From Notospermus geniculatus (lineage: Eukaryota > Nemertea > Pilidiophora > Heteronemertea > Lineidae): a stretch of DNA of 64,000 nt. Under the pieces are notes generated by a model. The model saw only the letters and a list, made by a program, of their open reading frames with translations, was not told where the DNA came from and made no database searches. A program made the position numbers and the translations under genes. The DNA is taken from assembly GCA_002633025.1 (NCBI GenBank), contig NMRB01000097.1, positions 206,786-270,785 of the forward strand. The letters run 5' to 3'. Below are positions 28,641-40,740 of the stretch, in pieces. Positions within the stretch are counted from its first letter, which is position 1, and each line of letters starts with the position of its first letter.

Positions 28641-29925
28641 CGGAGCAATCACTGTAAGTGGAGAGACAGTAACACTTCATCTGGGGGCAACCCCAGAGAG
28701 GTATAAACAACTCCCAGGAGTATTTCTGTCAGGTCCTGACCTCGGAGTGTTCTTTGAAAGGCGCTTGTACATGGGTGTCATGAGGTCAACACTACACCTC
28801 ATCACGGACAAGTTACTATTACATCTCTGAATCTCCTCAGCCCGCAGACAAATAAATCTCCACCAACGTACAGACGCCAACAGCTTCTACCATTTCCCGT
28901 CGACAAAGGCCACCATAAAAACTAAAGAAACGCGAAACTGGATGCGAGACATACACAATAACCCTGCGATAATCGATCCAGCATCCGTTTATTTATGGCT
29001 TCTGTTAAGATGGTATTTTCTATTCTATTGGATTCTGTTGGCTAAGTTATATCTTTTGTATCAACAGCTTTTGCTCAAAGGTACTTAAGTATGCAGAATC
29101 CTATTTGCGATATTTCGTTGTAACTGAAGGTATCTTTTTGTGTTTCGCAGGTTGTTACGAAGCCAGATCTCCGTGGGTGTTTGACCATAGTTCCTAATTT
29201 TACCTGTAGAGGTGACACTTACATGTATTGTTTCAGCAAACATCAGAGAATTTCCGCAGTGGCTCGGTTAGGCTTAAAGCAACATTTAGCTATGATTCAC
29301 CAATTGTTCCAGTAGGACCCTCGTTCGCTAAACGTTGTGGTAGGCCCAACCGGGCCGTTGTGGAAATTCACATTTCTAACGGACTAATGATCCACGGACC
29401 ACCCTTCCTGGACAAGAAATGGCCGTGGTCAATCTTTCTCGGCAGGAAGCATTTCCATTCAAACAAAAGGGCTTTGAGCTCCTGATCATGACTGGTTCCA
29501 TCTCCCATCCCTATGGCTAGAGCGCAATGAAAGAATAGGGAACCAGTAAACTTACTGATGCGCAAGTCCACAAAGGCCCCTATACAGCAAACTTGACAAA
29601 TAGGCTCCTTCCACATTACTGAATGCCCCGTGTGTAGGTCGATGACATATGGAAATGTACTCGCCCTGTGTCAGCGTCTGAATGGGCGGTGATTACGTAT
29701 TGATCGGAGTCGCTCATATTATGCTTTTCTTTATGGGGCAAAGGGAATCGTTTGCCTGTGATCGACGTATTGACTGGTTTGACCATTTGGCAATCTCCGC
29801 TCGACCATGTAAACAGAGTGAATTCCTAAATGGTAGAAATCGTTCGTGGTGTGTGGCAAAGCCAAGCAAATAATCTGATGATTGCTATGATTGACGGATT
29901 TAGTCGACTGAATCATCTCTCTTCA
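28641..29925. other. Non-coding stretch
   Basis: Several short open frames on both strands, none with a domain or splice context. No repeat family recognised. Confidence 0.45.
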
Positions 29926-30150
29926 AGGTCAAGGGCATGGTAGTTCAACTTGTCTTCAAGATTGGAGTATTCTGACTTTTCGTGAAGGTCACAGTCTCGT
30001 GACTTGCCTTCAAGGTCACAGTATTTTGGCTTGTCTTCAAGGTCAAAGGTCAGAGTATTTTGACTTGTTTTCAAGGGGAAGGTCGGAGTATTTTGACTTT
30101 TCTTCAAGGTCAAGGTCGCAGACTTTTGGTTTGTCTTCAAGGTCATTCGA
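29926..30150. repeat. Minisatellite with TTCAAGGTCA core
   Basis: About seven units of 30-40 bp carry TTCAAGGTCA followed by AGTATTTTGACTTGTC-like sequence. TCAAGGTCA matches the extended half-site bound by NR5A and ESRR nuclear receptors, so the array presents several such sites. Confidence 0.75.
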
Positions 30151-30792
30151 CCTTTTGACTAAGTGCAGCAAATGATGTGGTAATTGCTGCCGTCAACAGA
30201 TTCTGAACAGATTAAAGACAAGAATGACAATGTCGAGGTCACAATATTGACCTCTCTATCTCACGAAAACTTCTGAATTTTTACGATTTGTTGTTATTGC
30301 AGATGTAATGAAAAAGAGATGATGTGGAAATGAACTTTTCCACCCCACTGACAGTACCCTTGGGGGCTTTTCCTTGTGCCATTCCGCACCAAAAATAACC
30401 TTGGATGTTTGGATGAGTTTTAGAATGACACTTGTCTCATCTCATTCGAAGATTTCATCCGATAATTTGCCCTGCAGGAACCTTTCTATCCCGTTATGTC
30501 AGAGATGATCAGTTGTCTATTTCAACATGCCCATCTGGATTACATCCATTTCGGGATATCTCATCAAGAGTCATTAATTTCATTAATCAATTATTCTAAT
30601 CGAGAAGATGGCTCTTATTATGGGTAGCAGGCTTATTGCTGCCATTACAAATTTGAAACAAATTTGCTGTTGAAGGTTTCTGAGTCCCAAGGGGACAAGG
30701 ATTTTACCAGGTAAGATTTGAAACTACTTTTTACGCTCCATCTGTTCCGCCATTGCCTTTTCATGCCAAGGCAAGTGACGGAGTCGGATCTC
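30151..30792. other. Non-coding stretch
   Basis: Nothing recognised. Confidence 0.4.
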
Positions 30793-31015
30793 AATCCAAA
30801 CTTGTAGTGGGCTGTCAGAGTGGTGCAGTGGAAACAGCAGCGTGTGTCTCACCTCTGAGGTTCCAGGTTCAATCATCATTCGGATCTGCTCTCTTGATAT
30901 AGAGAGGGAGAATTTCTCTGACATCAGGTGTTTTCTGTGGGCAATCTGGTTTCCTCTTCAGATTCCGGTATTAGTTCTGTATCCAATTGTTAGCTGGGGA
31001 AGATAGATCAGCTGA
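30793..31015 (+). mobile_element. SINE-C copy (diverged)
   Basis: GAGTGGTGCAGTGGAAACAGC and GAGGTTCCAGGTTCAATC correspond to the A and B boxes of the intact SINE-C at 62794. TAGAGAGGGAGAATTTCTCT and GGTTTCCTCTTCAGATTCCG match its body. Confidence 0.7.
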
Positions 31016-31127
31016 GTGTAAGGCCCATGGGCCTCTTGTTGAGGTAATTTGACTTGGCTGTGAAATCCTGTACGTTAAGATTCAGATGTGTAGTTATCTA
31101 ATGAATCATCAGTTGGGGTCAGCTGAT

Positions 31128-31390
31128 TTTTCTTCTCCCATGGGCCTCTTGTTCAAGTCAGCTGAGCACAGGGCCCATGGGCCTCTTGTTCAGGTCAGGT
31201 GAGTGCAAGGCCCATGAGCCACTTGTTCAGGTCAGCTGGGTGCAAGGCCTATGGGCCTCTTGTTCATGTCAGCTGGGCACAAGGCCTATGGGCCTCTTGT
31301 TCATGTCAGCTGAGTGCAAGGTCCATGATGGACTGCTTGTTCGAGTCAGCTGAGTGCAAGGCCCATGGGCCTCTTGTTCAAGTAATTCGA
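31128..31390. repeat. Minisatellite, about 37-bp unit
   Basis: Seven or more units around GTCAGCTGAGTGCAAGGCCC followed by ATGGGCCTCTTGTTCA. One diverged unit lies earlier, near 31015-31050. Confidence 0.85.
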
Positions 31391-31764
31391 CTTGACAGTC
31401 TGTGAAATCTTCTACCATTTAACATATTCACTGCCCTTTGCCACTGGCATCATTCTTTCCTTAAGATTTAATTAGTTGCAATATCTAAATGGCATCTCGA
31501 CATATTTTCAAAATCTTCAAGCAAATGATCTGTTGATCTTGATGCAAAACGACAACTATGATGTGCCTGCAGCCTCCACTTATCACATCCCGTATCTGTC
31601 AATTTTGATATTCCGATCGTTAATGAATTTAATTAATTAAGCGAGGAACGGCATGGGATATCAATATTGCCAATTAACCTTTGGAATTTACAAGTATGAC
31701 ATTGTTAGCCGGCTAATTCCTGCTTCGTTAATGCGACTGATGCTTCAGGTAGACAAATGAATCA
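31391..31764. other. Non-coding stretch
   Basis: AT-rich; no gene or repeat recognised. Confidence 0.4.
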
Positions 31765-31960
31765 TGCTCCTCTTGATGCTGAGTGGAACCTCCCTTAGTG
31801 GACACCTCGCCCAGGAGGACACCTCCGTCTTAAAGACAGCAAAGTTCAGTCCTAAATTGTTCAGTCCAAATTCTGTTTTGAAGGCTGTATTCAGGACACC
31901 TCTCAATTCAGAACAGCTGTTGCTTTCAAAGGTGTCCGTACCAGCAAGGCAAAACTGCCC
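31765..31960. repeat. Dispersed repeat with GGACACCTC words, copy 1
   Basis: CTTAGTGGACACCTCGCCCAGGAGGACACC, AGTTCAGTCCTA, GTATTCAGGACACCTCTCAA and AAAGGTGTCC align in order with 58715-58860. A dispersed repeat, type unknown. Confidence 0.65.
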
Positions 31961-32799
31961 TGAAAAACATTCCAGTCACTTTTCCCACACTTGAAAGGCG
32001 AAGAAACGTAGGCCTTGGTTTGTCAGAGGTCCTTTACTTCAAACAACTGTCAGGCATCCTGAATGGGACACGATTGAACTACTGCAGTTGAAAAAGCAGT
32101 ATATTAATTAAGACCGGACAAGCGTATTGCCATAATGCGGCACTCATTGGACCCCGAGATCATTAAACAACACTTATTCTCTCCTTCTTATCACCTCGGT
32201 GGTGTTTCACTTGCACATAAAATGTCTCGAACGATGCGCAGAAGACACTTGTTTGTCTCATGTCGCTGTGGAATTATCTCTGACCAGCAGCACCAAATGC
32301 CATTGTGAGAATTGCTTGGCAGTTTCAAGTAGAACGAGCCACAAAGCTTCTGTAGGACTTGCTGACGGAAGTTGACTGGGGCCCGTCTTTTCATCGTGGG
32401 GCCCGTCTTTTCATCGTGCTAAAGCCGTAGGGATGGAAGATGCAACCACTCAAAAGACAGAGCCGCAAGGCCTAAAGTGGCTTGTGAATACAGGCGTTCC
32501 TCCTTGCAGGAGTTTTCTAGCGCGAGTAGGCTGTCAATGGGCAGTTCAGATGTTGGTTTTCTTATGCCTAGACCAGTCACACAAACAACCGCTCAAAGTT
32601 TTCTATGGTGGAGCTGCTCAAAGAGATCCAACTTGCACCAGAAAAATATCGTGCACAGCAGCGCCTTAAGGTCCCAGGTCTTGCGTCTCAGTTCTACTGC
32701 TTGACCAGCATAGTACTGCAAGAGTGTGTCAAATAGACTTCGCCCCATCACCCATGTCTCTCAGAAACTTCTGGGAAGTCAAGGAGCAGCTCACTCCAC
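31961..32799. other. Non-coding stretch
   Basis: GGGGCCCGTCTTTTCATCGTG is duplicated in tandem at about 32376-32418. No gene recognised. Confidence 0.5.
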
Positions 32800-32880
32800 T
32801 CCATATGGCCCGGGTTTCGAAACTGGGACCTGCCGCTTGCTTAGCAGACATGATAACCACTCGGCTATCAAGGCTCCTCA
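32800..32880 (-). mobile_element. SINE-A head fragment
   Basis: CATATGGCCCGGGTTTCGAA, ACCTGCCGCTTGCTTAGCAG and GATAACCACTCGGCTATCAAGG are the inverted box B to box A portion. The body is missing. Confidence 0.7.
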
Positions 32881-33375
32881 CATGAGTCTGATGACCCTAC
32901 CACTTTCAGTAAGTATGTATGTACGACAGAAGCAATTGGTCCTGCCAGAGTTTTATAATGACAAACAGGACACGAACTAGCCCCGGGGGTCCAATTGGAG
33001 ATGCTGTGTGGAATCTATAAAATCAGGACTAATGAAGGATTGCTAACGGAGGCGATTGTCCGCAGGGAGCAGCACGATGGTGGTTGTAAAAACAGTGGAA
33101 TGAACCGGGAGAGTTCACTGATGTCTAGTGAGTGATTGTTGTTGACAATTCAATATTCCTGCCGTCCGCCGTTGGTTTTGCTTAGCACCTTCCCTGTCAG
33201 ATGTTGTTTGTCGGTTAGTGGCATCAGTCTGGAACTGACCTTCAAGCCAGCCATGTAAAGCCCAGAGGGGCGGAAAATAAAATGCACATCGTTGGGGTAT
33301 TAACCCAACATTGGCGACCAGTGAGCACTGCTGCCGAAATACAGCAGGAGACTTCATTTGAATATTTCCGTCTGT
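32881..33375. other. Non-coding stretch
   Basis: No gene recognised. Confidence 0.4.
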
Positions 33376-33652
33376 CTGTTTGTATTTGTACTTTTCTGTC
33401 AGGGCCGTAGCATTATTGGCCCTGGTACGGTACAGAGAAGGCCATCTCAAGCTGCTCATGTTCCTCACTTGGATGGGGTCTTTTACTTGCCCTTGCAAAG
33501 GCACAAGGTACAAGGCACCATGGCTTACTGTCCGAATGCGATGGACTGAAGAGCCAGGGATGACCATTGCTCCCTTTTGGCTCAGGATTCGAACCCAGGA
33601 CCTGCCGCTTTCTAAGCAGACATGATAACCGCTAGACTTTCACGGCTCCTCA
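33376..33652 (-). mobile_element. SINE-A, near full length
   Basis: Inverted tail GTATTTGTACTTTTCTGTCAG, complete body, box B complement GATTCGAACCCAGGACCTGC, and head ATGATAACCGCTAGACTTTC. Confidence 0.85.
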
Positions 33653-34194
33653 AGTTGTCTGTCTGTTGGTGGCACATGAAAGCCGGCACCTTCTCTTACA
33701 CAAGGCTAATTCTGCGGCCACATCTACAGGTGGTTGATTGCAGTCTGATTGGTATGACCAGATGGCTGAATGGGGGCCAGACACAGCAGAGACCTTACTC
33801 GCCAATTGCTCAAGTTGGTCAAGTGCCACACCGGTGAAAGACTTGCTGGTTTCATTGGTATTTCTGTAGAATTCAAAATGGAGGGTCACACGCCTGTTTG
33901 GTGAAAAATAGGGTGTCAACCTTCATCAGGTCTAGTGTGGGGCGTCATTCTATCCTGATTCCTTGTGCATTCATTCTTACTTCTGAGCCACTAGGAACGC
34001 TGCCCTTGAACCTGAAACTCTGTATTGTCTTGGAATTGATCCTCTGTTCTCAGGGGGGCTAATCAAGTCAGCACAACAGAGAATACCTTGATGAGTTCTA
34101 ATGAGGCTTTGCAGGTAAGATGGACATCACAAACGAAGGTGGCAACTGGTCAGTTGCTTGAAAAATGGGTCCACTGACTTGACCCGGCACATGG
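33653..34194. other. Non-coding stretch
   Basis: No gene recognised. Confidence 0.4.
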
Positions 34195-34304
34195 GAAGAC
34201 CCCATCCAAGTGAGGAACATGAGTAGCTTGAGATGGCCTCTTCCATACTTACAAGCGCAAAACATGTTTTGGCTTCAGCCCTGATGAAAAAACACAATAC
34301 AATA
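34195..34304 (+). mobile_element. SINE-A 3' fragment (5'-truncated)
   Basis: Begins within the body at AAGACCCCATCCAAGTGAGG and ends with GCCCTGATGAAAAAACACAA and a CAATA tail. Confidence 0.8.
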
Positions 34305-35208
34305 CTACTTGTTGTCCCATGATGTTGGCATTCAGCAACAAAGGATTTTGACCATCAGCAACATTTCCAGTTCAGTGGGTGATTCCTAACTAGCCTGTTG
34401 TACTTCATAATGAGTTGAATCATCTGACTGTCTGACTCTCAGACTGACTTCTTATGCAAACTTGACAAACGGACCAGAAATTTGACCCAATGAACCTTAA
34501 TGAAGGAAGACAACTAAATGACTAATTCATACGTGGTTATTCAACAGAAAAAAGGATGGACACTTGTGTGGATTGAACAAAGATTGCTTGAATTACGTTG
34601 TCGTGCTGTGTTTTGTAACATCGCAGGATTGTCCAGACTTCTGGGTAATGATGTCAAAGCAACTTGATGACGACATCAGGACTTACACCGTGCTAAATCT
34701 ACCCTGAAATATCCCTCAAGGCCAGAAATGCTGTTCCCAGGTTCTCATGCCAACAGTTTGATTCAAACCAAGGACCTCCTGAACGTTGTCAGAGGTCCTA
34801 CCACTGCACCAATATGACGTTATAGATTCATACAGTGATATAATTTGTAACGGAATAAAAAGTTGATAATAGCCTATAAATATCGAAGGAATGTGATTGA
34901 TTTGTTATTAGGGAGTTGCTGAAGTTCAGTCATATTTATTGATCTTGTCTGTTGATTTTGATCAATATTTTTATGATGCGCAATTCGTGTTGAAGTGTTC
35001 TTCATCGCCTATAGGATGATAAATTTGTAACAATATGGAATAATTGGAAACAGATAATAGTTTTGGTGGAATAAATGTTTACTCTTCAGCATGGAACAGA
35101 GAAAAATAAGCCAGAATAAGGAAATATTAAAAGAGAACAGAAAACAGAAAAAAACATGAATTGAAAATACGGAAAACTTCAGCATGTGTTTTAAATTTCA
35201 CACTTTAG
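34305..35208. other. Non-coding stretch
   Basis: Apart from the tRNA-like head at 34745-34812, nothing recognised. Confidence 0.4.
34745..34812 (-). repeat. tRNA-like SINE head (relic)
   Basis: On the minus strand, TTGGTGCAGTGGTAGGACCT and GGTCCTTGGTTTGAATC are spaced like tRNA A and B boxes. The ends do not pair as an acceptor stem, so it is not called a tRNA gene. Confidence 0.5.
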
Positions 35209-35209
35209 T

Positions 35210-35772
35210 ATGAAACAAGGAAAAAAATAAATGGAAATTTAGAAATAAAGGAAACTTTATGTAGAATAATTGATCACACTTTAACATGAAATAAAGAAAA
35301 ATAAATGGAAATTGGAAATACACTGTACTAGTAAAGCATCCTTCATATGGAATGAATGGTAGCATTTCTGACCCACTCTCGCAAAAGTAGGCGCATGTCA
35401 CAACTAAGGAAGGGTTGAAATGTACGTCTCTGCGGGCTGACAATAGTAGTGGACAGCAGTGATAATAGTTGAGTAAACTGATGACCAATGATGATCACNA
35501 TGAAACAAGGAAAAAAATAAATGGAAATTTAGAAATAAAGGGAACTTTATGTAGAATAAATGATCACACTTTATGAAATAAAGAAAAATAACTGGGAAAT
35601 TGGAAATAAAGCATCCTTCATGTGAAATGAATGGTAGCATTTGTGACCCGCTCTCGCAAAAGTAGGCGTATGTCACACTAAGGAAGGGCTGAAATGTACG
35701 TCTCAGCACGTTTACAATAGTAGTGGACAGCAGTGATAATAGTTGGGTAAACTGATGACCAATGATGATCAC
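35210..35772. repeat. Tandem duplication of about 280 bp with a single N at the join
   Basis: 35210-35498 and 35500-35772 are the same segment, both starting ATGAAACAAGGAAAAAAATA and ending CTGATGACCAATGATGATCAC. They differ by small indels and substitutions. The lone N at 35499 sits exactly at the junction. Confidence 0.9.
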
Positions 35773-35997
35773 TTGCGAGAAGTGCCTGTTTTTGCTGGAG
35801 TGGGTCACATTTGTCAGTCCCAAAGAGATTGCTTGGTAGCTGCACTTTGAGTGACAAAATTGGCTCTGGAGCTAAAACTATCAGTCTGAATCAGGAAATT
35901 TTATTCTGATAAGATTGCCCATCATATCATATAAAAGTATTTTGGGTTGGAGGGTAGTTGATGGTGGCAGTTTCCGGTATTTTTCAGACCAATCTAT

Positions 35998-36356
35998 AGA
36001 CCTTTCCACCAAAGATGGTGGCTGACTAGTTCTGCCACATGACGTCGTGGCCATTCATTGTCTAAGCATGATACAACACTACCAAATGCATCCTCTCAGA
36101 CAATTATTTTACCTAAACTTTTGTGCCCATAGCCTGCCTGACCATGCAGCTCAGCATGCCAGTGGCCATTGAATGGTATTAAGCTTCTGACGTCATATGG
36201 TGAGAACTGTTTTACCACCATCTTTGGCCCGTATTCTAGACTTTCATTAATTCTAAAGTCCACTTTTGTATTTTGTCCTGCAAACAACAGCTAAAGGTAA
36301 ACCTTAGAGGAAAGGAAGCTTCTAGAATACAGCCTTTTGTTGGAAAGGCCCATATG
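35998..36356. repeat. Nested inverted-repeat elements
   Basis: Outer arms: GACCTTTCCACCAAAGATGG at the left; ACCACCATCTTTGG near 36217 and TTTTGTTGGAAAGGCCC at the right. Inside the right arm, GCCCGTATTCTAGACTTTC at about 36228 pairs with TTCTAGAATACAGCC at about 36335, a second element inserted into the first. Confidence 0.65.
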
Positions 36357-37510
36357 AGCATTTACTCTCCGAGTTCACTTGAAAGGTCATTCCAAATTAA
36401 ACAGAACAGAGTGTGTGTTCCTCTCCCAAAACACTACTAGAAATACAAGATTGATATAACTGCTGCCCTTCCGCTGGGAACTTGCAATAACCAACACACA
36501 TATTGTGTACCTCCAGAGCAGAAAATAGATGAAGAAAATAGCATGTCTCGGGAGGAGGTTTCTCTCACAGTCTGTTGCATCTGACAGAACCAATACTGGA
36601 GGAGAAGTCAGGGGGGAATCCTAGTAATTTCTTTCATTAATCCAGCCTTTGTGTGGTAAATGTTGAGCCACATGGCAGATAATTGGATCATGTTGATACT
36701 TGGAGTTCGTCTATATTCGCTATACGTGAGAGTTTGTTTGACCTTTCACGGAAGAGGTTTGGCCATCGACGGTCAGAGGATTCTGGTTGTTCATCATGTG
36801 GCGTCATTTTCGACACTGACATTCGTGATGTCATTGGAAGGAATGGAAAAATCTCTCCAAGAGGCTCATCTCAGTTTCATCATCGAAATGCGAAAGGTGC
36901 ATTCTCAGTCGATTTTTGCACTCGCCGCAAACCGCAGCAGAATCTGCAGTAATGGAAACGGGCCTTAAGGTATCTTCACATGGACAGTGGGAAGAAAGTC
37001 AATCAAAGTAAGAGCCCTATTGTGTACTACCAAGTACACTCTAGTGTACAGAACCGCTCTGTCACTTCAATCAAACACGCTCACGCTGATGAAGATACAG
37101 CCTTTTACCATTGGAACGCTGCTGTATTAACAACATGGGACTTCTCACCATCGCGAATGACTCTACGAGGGGAACCTTAATTTGCTCCACGTCCTCAAAC
37201 ATCCAAATACTGCCTAGGGACAAGAAACTAATGTTGCTTTCCCGCTGAATCTCGCCAGAGGTTGGGATGGTGACTGTGAGGAAGTTACCAGGGAGTCTTT
37301 TCCTAAACTGTCCTAATTTTACCGGAGGACGAAGCCAATAATGTCAGCTGCTAGTGTTCTGGATCAATGACTTGATTATCAATGGAGACTGGAGTAACTA
37401 GAACGGAGTGAATTGTCGTAAGAGTTAGCATGGTGTCGTGTTGAAACGGCAGGTTGTGCTGCCATGAGGAGCTGATAGGGCATGGAACATGAGCAGACAG
37501 CAAAAAATAC
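36357..37510. other. Non-coding stretch
   Basis: Two overlapping open frames of about 90-100 codons near 36660-36968 show no recognisable domain or splice context. No repeat seen. Confidence 0.45.
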
Positions 37511-37865
37511 CAAGGCTACATGCATCCTCCTTGTTATGTGCCCATCCAGCTCCTACTGGGAGCAGGCTGCAATTCATGTTCTTCTGATATGTTCCATACC
37601 TTGACAAGAGCCAAGAAGACAAGGACCGGAGGACACACACGTTATCTCCAGCCAAGTAGCAGGCTACAATTCGAGTATCCGTCCGATACCTTCTGCAGGG
37701 GAGCAAAGAAGATTGGGTGACATGCATTTCCATGCAGCCTACCCAGCCAAGTCCATTTGGCAGCAGGCTACGATTTCGTGTTCTTCCATTGCCTTCCAAG
37801 ATGTAGACAGGACAAGATGCATCTACATGTAGCCTTCCCAGCAGCATCCATTCAGTATTGGCCCA
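37511..37865. repeat. Degenerate tandem repeat, about 115-bp unit, three copies
   Basis: Each unit contains AGCAGGCT followed by RCRATTC/ATTTCGTG, a TTCCAT or TACCTTC segment and GAAGAC/GACAGGAC. Confidence 0.55.
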
Positions 37866-37917
37866 ACAAAGCCAACTTTGGGTGCCACTACAGTTAGGCA
37901 CCACGCCGGAACAGCCC

Positions 37918-37990
37918 TGGTGACGTTCAAACCTGAGACCTGCTGCTTGTCAAGCGGACACGATAACCACTGGGCTCTCAAGGCTCCCTA
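37918..37990 (-). mobile_element. SINE-A head fragment
   Basis: GTTCAAACCTGAGACCTGCTGCTTGTCAAGCGGACACGATAACCAC is the inverted box B to box A region. Confidence 0.65.
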
Positions 37991-39111
37991 AGTGTTCTTC
38001 CTATACGTTCCATAAAAACTTTAAAAAACTGAACTGTGTTCTAACGTCTCAAACCAATATGGAAATATTCGATCACCATATTTATCGGCGTAGCGATTTT
38101 CCCTGCCTCGGAGTCGATAATAATCCTGCTGGCAATAATGACTTGCGGGCTGCTGCTGCCATCAGCGGATGCTGGCGTGATGTATTGATTTGATGGGGAT
38201 GGCCCTTTTTGTTTGGTTTGCCCTTTTGATTGATGAAGGTCTCGAGGGTTGAAGGGTATGAAGTCAGGAGGTGGGGCACTAATTCTTTCTGGTTATTTAC
38301 TCAGAGTCAGACATAACCGCTTGTGTTCCTTCAATGTGAAAGGTAACGTTTTATCCCTTGGCCCCAATGCTGCTCACGAATGATGCAATCTCCAATAATA
38401 TGTGACCAGTGGGATGGCAGTCCATTGAAGTAGTTGCTGGATCTTCTAGTAATCTGAACACTGTAGTTTGGTAAAGCTGTTACTTGTGTCAGCTGTGTTC
38501 CCACTGAGCACTGGTGGAGATTCTGCCTTTTACGGATAAGGTCCATTTCAGCTTGTGTCCATTTTGTCATCATCATTTTGGCCTCCTATCAGTTTGGCCC
38601 TGCTCATTGGCAGGGCCTCGTGGGCCAAAACGACTCACTACCCCTTTCACCATTGGAGAGTGCTATGTAGATAGGCCTACTCTTCTGAGTAGAACGTTCC
38701 CATGTGACATGGGATCACCAGGGGTCTGCCAGAGGAAGTGTCACATCCGGAAGATACATTTGGCCTGCACCAAGTCAAGAAATGAGAAGCTGGGAAGGCA
38801 GCCACCAGATTGTGACAGCTCCCGTTGTGCCATCACGGGCTGCAAATATCAACAGAAGTTGACATGAGCTGAAGTAACGCCCTTCACCAATAAAACATTG
38901 GGTGTGGTCCTTGCAATTTGATCTGCAGACAAGGGGCTTATTCTCAAAGCTTCTATGGGATTTGCAGATCAGTAACTCATTTCGTCTTGAAGGATGGAGA
39001 ACAAGTTGCATTGCAGATTCGTAAGAGAATTGGTTTCCACTGTTGTGGCTAAAGGATGGGGCCGTTGACTTCAAGTACCTCAAGATGTGGAGATTGTGAA
39101 CTTGTCCTAGG
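37991..39111. other. Non-coding stretch
   Basis: Short open frames without domains; nothing recognised. Confidence 0.4.
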
Positions 39112-39312
39112 CTATGTGGGATTAATCATCCCTGGCTCTTTAATCCATTGCATGGGACAGTAAGCCATACTGCCTTGTACCTTGTTCCTTTGCAAGGGCA
39201 AGTAAAAGACCCCATCCAAGTGAGGAACATGAGTAGTTTGAGATGGCCTCCTCGGTACTTACCAGGGCCAATAATGCTATGGCTTCAGCTCTGATGGAAA
39301 AATTTAATACCG
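39112..39312 (+). mobile_element. SINE-A, head missing
   Basis: Starts at ATGTGGGATTAATCATCCCT and continues through a complete body to GCTCTGATGGAAAAATTTAA. Confidence 0.85.
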
Positions 39313-39849
39313 GAATGTCCAAGGATGCCAGCAAATTAGGGTTGGCTAGCTCTGGACTCCCGCATAAATGCATCATGAACTGTAACGATTGGTGTGCTGC
39401 CACCGCAAGCCAAGCAAATGATATGTGAATGTCAGTGACCTGTGGAGGGTGTACATCTATAACCTCCAGTTCACCTTCAGCCCGGCCGCTTATAATAGGA
39501 TGCTCCATCTGCCCGGCCTTCACAAGAGATTGCAGGATGTTATTCTATTAAATGTGATTAATGTGTCATCATCTTGATGTAAGATGTAATAGGCCATCAT
39601 AGTAATTGAAGGTTTGTCATGGATTTGGTGAGATTTCGCTGCTTGAGTACACACAATCCAATGATAGAAGGTAGCATGCAGGATTGGGGAGCATGGTCAA
39701 ATGGAATAATAGCCTTATTGTACAATAATGTGTACTTTACAGTACAAAACAGAGCTGTTCTAACAATCTGTCATGCTCCCCAGATCTTGGGTGAAGATTA
39801 TTCCTTCGAACATTGCTCGGACGCCAGCAATATGGGACATTATCCTTTT
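39313..39849. other. Non-coding stretch
   Basis: Nothing recognised. Confidence 0.4.
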
Positions 39850-40022
39850 AGTGTATTGGATTTTTCCATCAGGGCCGAAGCCAAAGCATCATTAAGTATG
39901 GAAGAGGTCATCTCAGGCTACTCATGTTCCTCACTTGGATGGGGTCTTTTACTTGCACTTACAAAGGCAAAGGTACAATACAAGGCACCTTGGCTTACTC
40001 TCCCATGCGATGGACATGGCAA
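39850..40022 (-). mobile_element. SINE-A, 3' part
   Basis: Inverted tail GTATTGGATTTTTCCATCAG, body with a small deletion after GCATCATT, ending at CCCATGCGATGGACATGG; head absent. Confidence 0.8.
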
Positions 40023-40454
40023 ACATGTTATCCTTGCATTGGGAAAGGCAGTGTCACCACTTATGATCATCAGGACCAAAGTCAATTAACAGATGGATCT
40101 TGTGATGCAAAAGTACAGAGTAGTGGAGGGAAAAGCTATAAGTATGAGCAGAAATTCATAAGCGAGCTAGCCTTATGAATTTTTGGTATTAGTATTTTAT
40201 ATTAGCTATCAACCATGCTGCCGCTCATCACTAGTGGAGGTATGACTTTCACCATTAGCTGGCAGAGTACCACCTGAGAGACTCATGTCTGGCCGGAGAG
40301 TTTGAAGTTTGCAATTTATGTGCATATATGTATCCATGCGGATGCAAAAGGAGATTACAAAAGTACATGTTCATGGCCTAGCTATCCCATCCAGCATTCT
40401 TTGGGTAAAGGTTGCTGGATACACGCTGGTTACTCTTCCAACCACTGACCATGC
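40023..40454. other. Non-coding stretch
   Basis: Nothing recognised. Confidence 0.4.
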
Positions 40455-40740
40455 TCCAGCTCAAAGGCCAACGCATCAACCACTAGGCCATAAAGGAATC
40501 CTCCACCCGATAGCCGGCAGGTTAGGCCATGCCATAGTGCTCAACATTGCTTAACGTCCCGTTCGGAGGCCAACGTGCCAACCACTGGGCCATAAAGGAA
40601 ATCCTCCACGGCAGGCGGGTTAGGCCGTGCCAATCCACTCAACGATGCTTTAACTTCTAGCTCAGAGGCCAAAACATCAAACCACTTGGCCAGAAAGTAA
40701 ATACTTTGTGGCCAGCAGGTTAGACTGTGCCATATAACTT
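40455..40740. repeat. Tandem repeat, about 105-bp unit, three copies
   Basis: Units share AGGCCAACGCATCAACCACT, GGCCATAAAGGAAATCCTCC, GGCAGGTTAGGCCRTGCC and CTCAACRWTGCTTAA. The third is the most diverged. Confidence 0.75.

Noticed and set aside
36660-36968. Overlapping 102- and 89-codon frames
   Set aside because: Two frames open over the same stretch, without domains or splice context; expected by chance in 64 kb.
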